From Rhodospirillum centenum SW (GTDB taxonomy: Bacteria; Pseudomonadota; Alphaproteobacteria; Azospirillales; Azospirillaceae), in assembly GCF_000016185.1 (NCBI RefSeq), contig NC_011420.2, positions 826,501-890,500 of the forward strand: a stretch of 64,000 bases of DNA, given 5' to 3'. Numbering within the stretch: the first letter of the stretch is position 1; each line of letters begins with the position of its first letter. Made by a program: the position numbers and the translations under genes. Shown here in pieces: positions 62,031 through 64,000 of this stretch. The notes beneath the pieces are model-generated. The model was given only the letters and a program-made list of their open reading frames with translations. It was not told the origin of the DNA and made no database searches.

Positions 62031-62095
62031 GTCCCTTTCACGGGACAAAGCACCGTGCACTTCGGTGGAGAACCGAAGGGAGAGGCCGTAAGGCC
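62031..62095 (+). promoter_or_regulatory. Three stacked hairpins in the leader of the first OmpA-type gene
   Basis: GTCCC-N6-GGGAC (62031-62046), CTTCGGT-GGAGA-ACCGAAG (62060-62078, seven pairs) and GGCC-GTAA-GGCC (62084-62095, a GNRA-type tetraloop) follow each other just ahead of the ribosome site AAGGAGAAGG. The second shows a GGA in its loop, the pattern that CsrA/RsmA proteins bind. Confidence 0.6.
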
Positions 62096-62117
62096 CATAA
62101 GGAGAAGGACAAACAGA

Positions 62118-63185
62118 ATGAAACTTCGCCACATGCTCTTGGGCTCGGCCATCGCCTTGGTCGTGCCGGCCGCCGCGTCGGCCCAGCAGGCCACGGGCGA
62201 GGGCTTCTATGTCGGTGCCCAGACCGGTATCAACTGGCTCCAGGATACCGAGTTCGACGGTGCCATCCGCAACACGGCCACCTTCGACGGCGCCTGGACC
62301 GGCGTGATCGAGGGCGGTTACCGTCTCGGTAACGGCTTCCGCTTCGGCGCCGAGGTCGGCTACACCGACCATACCATTGACGAGATCAAGGGCGGTGCTG
62401 CCGGCCGCGCCGGCGGTGCGGGCGATATCAACGCCTGGACCTTCATGGCGACCGCCTACTACGACATCGACACCGGCACGGCCTTCCGGCCCTACATCGG
62501 CCTCGGCGGCGGCGTGATCCGCGCGAAGGTCGATGGCGCCGCCGATGTCTTCGCAGCCGGCAACCGGGTCTCCGACAGCGACAGCGCCCTGGCCTATCAG
62601 GTCGCGGCCGGCGTTGCCTATGCCGTGTCGCCGAACCTGGACCTGACCCTGGGCTACCGCTTCCTGGGCAGCGAGGATCTGGACATCCGCCCGACCGGCG
62701 GCACCCAGTTCGACACCGACTACCAGAGCCACTCCGTGCTGGTCGGCGTCCGCTGGACCTTCGGTGCGGCCCCGGCGCCGACCCCGGCGCCCGAGCCTGC
62801 GCCCGCTCCCGTGGCGCAGCCGGCCCCGCCGCCGCCCCCGCCGGCGCCGGCGATCACCCGCAACTTCACCGTCTTCTTCGACTGGGACAAGGCGACCCTG
62901 ACCCCGGACGCGGAGAAGGTGTTGCAGTCGGTCGCCGCCGACGCCCGCACCGGCGGTATCGCCGCGCTGCAGGTCACCGGCCACGCCGACACGTCCGGCC
63001 CGGCCGACTACAACCAGCGCCTGTCCATGCGCCGGGCCGAGGCCGTGCGGGACTACCTGATCGCCCAGGGCATCCCGGCCGGCGAAATTGCGATCGAGGG
63101 CCGTGGCGAGACCGATCCGCTGGTTCCGACCGCGGACGGTGTGCGCGAGCCGTCCAACCGCCGCGGGGTCATCATCTTCCCCTGA
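62118..63185 (+). CDS. OmpA-family outer-membrane protein
   Basis: 355 residues from the ATG at 62118 (AAGGAG upstream). Signal peptide MLLGSAIALVVPAAASAQQ; eight-stranded beta-barrel over ~25-215 (GEGFYVGAQTGINWL ... TLGYRFLGSEDLDIRP ... HSVLVGVRWTFG); Pro/Ala linker (APAPTPAPEPAPAPVAQPAPPPPPPAPA, ~215-243); OmpA C-terminal domain ~247-355 with the peptidoglycan-binding set DTSGPADYNQRLSMRRAEAVRDYLIAQGIP. It anchors the outer membrane to the wall. A 44-residue closely similar start is repeated in the next gene. A terminator follows at 63210-63240. Confidence 0.94.
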   Translation: MKLRHMLLGSAIALVVPAAASAQQATGEGFYVGAQTGINWLQDTEFDGAIRNTATFDGAWTGVIEGGYRLGNGFRFGAEVGYTDHTIDEIKGGAAGRAGGAGDINAWTFMATAYYDIDTGTAFRPYIGLGGGVIRAKVDGAADVFAAGNRVSDSDSALAYQVAAGVAYAVSPNLDLTLGYRFLGSEDLDIRPTGGTQFDTDYQSHSVLVGVRWTFGAAPAPTPAPEPAPAPVAQPAPPPPPPAPAITRNFTVFFDWDKATLTPDAEKVLQSVAADARTGGIAALQVTGHADTSGPADYNQRLSMRRAEAVRDYLIAQGIPAGEIAIEGRGETDPLVPTADGVREPSNRRGVIIFP

Positions 63186-63209
63186 GCGGAAAGTCCGTTT
63201 CACGACGGG

Positions 63210-63240
63210 AAAGGGGGCGTCCTTCGGGGCGCCCCTTTTT
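63210..63240 (+). terminator. Terminator with a UUCG tetraloop after the first OmpA-type gene
   Basis: A nine-pair stem GGGGCGTCC / GGGCGCCCC closed by C(TTCG)G, the very stable UUCG tetraloop, followed by five T. It starts 24 bases after the stop codon. Confidence 0.9.
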
Positions 63241-63376
63241 CGTTGCGGGATCCGGACGGGTGGACTGTGGCGGGACCTGTCCTGTCGGTATAGTTGCATG
63301 AAGGTCACGCCCGATCCAATTCGTTGCCGTCTGTGAAGTATTCTTTCGCTTGAGGCTCTTTTTGCGGTGGAGTTGC

Positions 63377-63429
63377 GTCTGCCTTCCCGCAGACGCCGTC
63401 CTCGGACGGCTGCCGGAGCGGCGAGCCGC
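63377..63429 (+). promoter_or_regulatory. Three hairpins in the leader of the second OmpA-type gene
   Basis: GTCTGC-N6-GCAGAC (63377-63394), GCCGTC-CTCG-GACGGC (63395-63410) and GCGG-CGAG-CCGC (63418-63429) follow each other directly ahead of the ribosome site AAGGAGG. The sequences differ from those of the first OmpA-type leader, but the arrangement is the same. Confidence 0.55.
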
Positions 63430-63445
63430 AAAAGGAGGAAGAGGG

Positions 63446-64000
63446 ATGAAACTTCGCAATGCGCTGCTCGGGGGCGTGGTGGTCCTGGTTCTGCCACAGG
63501 GGCTGGCTGCCCGGACCGTCGAGGGACCCTATCTCGGTGTCCAGGGGGGCTACACCTGGGCGAAGGACATCGAGGCGAGCCTGTCGACGGTCCGCAACGA
63601 CATCGAGTTGAAGGACGGCTACACGCTGCTGGTCGAGGGGGGCTACCGTCTCGGAAACGGCATCCGGGCGGGTGTCGAGATCGGCCGGAGCGAGAGCACG
63701 ATCGGCGACATCGCCGGCGGGCTGCCCGGCCGGGCCGGCGGCGCGGGGGATGTCAGCGCCTGGACCTTCATGGGCGTGCTCTACTACGAGTTCGCGGGGA
63801 TGAGCCGCTTCCGGCCCTATCTCGGGGTCGGTGCCGGCATGGCTTCGGTCGGGCTGAACGATGCCGGTGAGCTGTTCGCGCCCGGCCTGATCGTTGACGA
63901 GGACGACCGCGCCGTCGCCTGGCAGCTCGCGGCCGGTGTGAGCTACGCGCTCTCTCCGACCCTGGATCTGACCCTGGGCTACCGCTTCCTGGACACCGGC
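63446..64000 (+). CDS. OmpA-type outer-membrane protein, second copy, cut by the window end
   Basis: At least 185 residues, open at the right edge. Start ATG at 63446 behind AAGGAGGAAGAGGG. Signal peptide MKLRNALLGGVVVLVLPQGLAAR. The barrel strands follow the first copy closely in place and motif (GPYLGVQGGYTW, GYTLLVEGGYRLGNGIRAGVEIG, LPGRAGGAGDVSAWTFMGVLYYEF, LDLTLGYRFLDTG). This is a tandem duplicate of the preceding gene that has diverged in the loops. Whether it has the OmpA C-terminal domain cannot be seen. Confidence 0.9.
   Translation, partial: MKLRNALLGGVVVLVLPQGLAARTVEGPYLGVQGGYTWAKDIEASLSTVRNDIELKDGYTLLVEGGYRLGNGIRAGVEIGRSESTIGDIAGGLPGRAGGAGDVSAWTFMGVLYYEFAGMSRFRPYLGVGAGMASVGLNDAGELFAPGLIVDEDDRAVAWQLAAGVSYALSPTLDLTLGYRFLDTG

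Overview
The window is very GC-rich and tightly packed, with strongly biased third codon positions, so long spurious open frames lie opposite most real genes. The gene content points to an alphaproteobacterium of the Rhodospirillales/Azospirillaceae type (Rhodocista, Azospirillum, Skermanella relatives). The evidence is a Caulobacter-like flagellar operon with an FlbD-type regulator, a DUF1491 gene, CsbD and DUF892 stress proteins, and an S-layer-like RTX protein beside polysaccharide genes. The assignment is an inference from gene families, not from a marker gene. I saw no tRNA, rRNA, CRISPR array, integrase or insertion sequence.

Layout. 1-269 is the 3' end of moeA. 288-12097 is one minus-strand flagellar operon, transcribed fliF-fliH-fliN-motA-like-flbD-flhA-flhF-fleN-fliK-like; fliG is missing from its usual place after fliF. 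12367-15219 holds minus-strand stress and maintenance genes: a phospholipase D-family protein, CsbD, and a glyoxalase-fold protein. 15667-20754 is a plus-strand energy-transduction operon (DUF3450, large ExbB/TtpC-like protein, ExbB, ExbD, TonB, TPR protein). It has the gene order of the Vibrio TonB2/TtpC cluster and an AT-rich, probably regulated, promoter region. A class II amidotransferase gene and a TonB-dependent receptor follow (21055-24048). 24123-27857 carries DUF1491, surE, msrA and a pair of uncharacterised genes (a DUF6745-like protein and a small partner). 28135-34062 is a histidine-rich metal-efflux operon of the RND type with an unusual fused adaptor.

34263-45312 is a surface-polysaccharide cluster. 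It contains rfbB and rfbA (dTDP-4-keto-6-deoxyglucose), a heptose bisphosphate phosphatase, an ABC exporter with a Wzt carbohydrate-binding tail, a sugar aminotransferase and three glycosyltransferases. A small HTH regulator and a 1,090-residue S-layer-like RTX protein follow, then a methyltransferase, gmhA and a NeuD-type sugar acetyltransferase (to 52787). Together these can make and export an acylated amino-sugar O-polysaccharide. By analogy with Caulobacter, where an N-acetylperosamine polysaccharide anchors RsaA, that polysaccharide could anchor the S-layer-like protein encoded next to it.

52846-64000 is a mixed region: the ohr/ohrR peroxide pair, a DUF892 protein, an unusual HTH protein with a long disordered Arg/Gln/Gly/Glu repeat tract, a ROK sugar kinase, azlCD, a metallo-beta-lactamase-fold hydrolase, several small conserved proteins, and two tandem OmpA-type outer-membrane genes. 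The second OmpA-type gene runs off the end of the window. Both have three stacked hairpins in front of the start codon.
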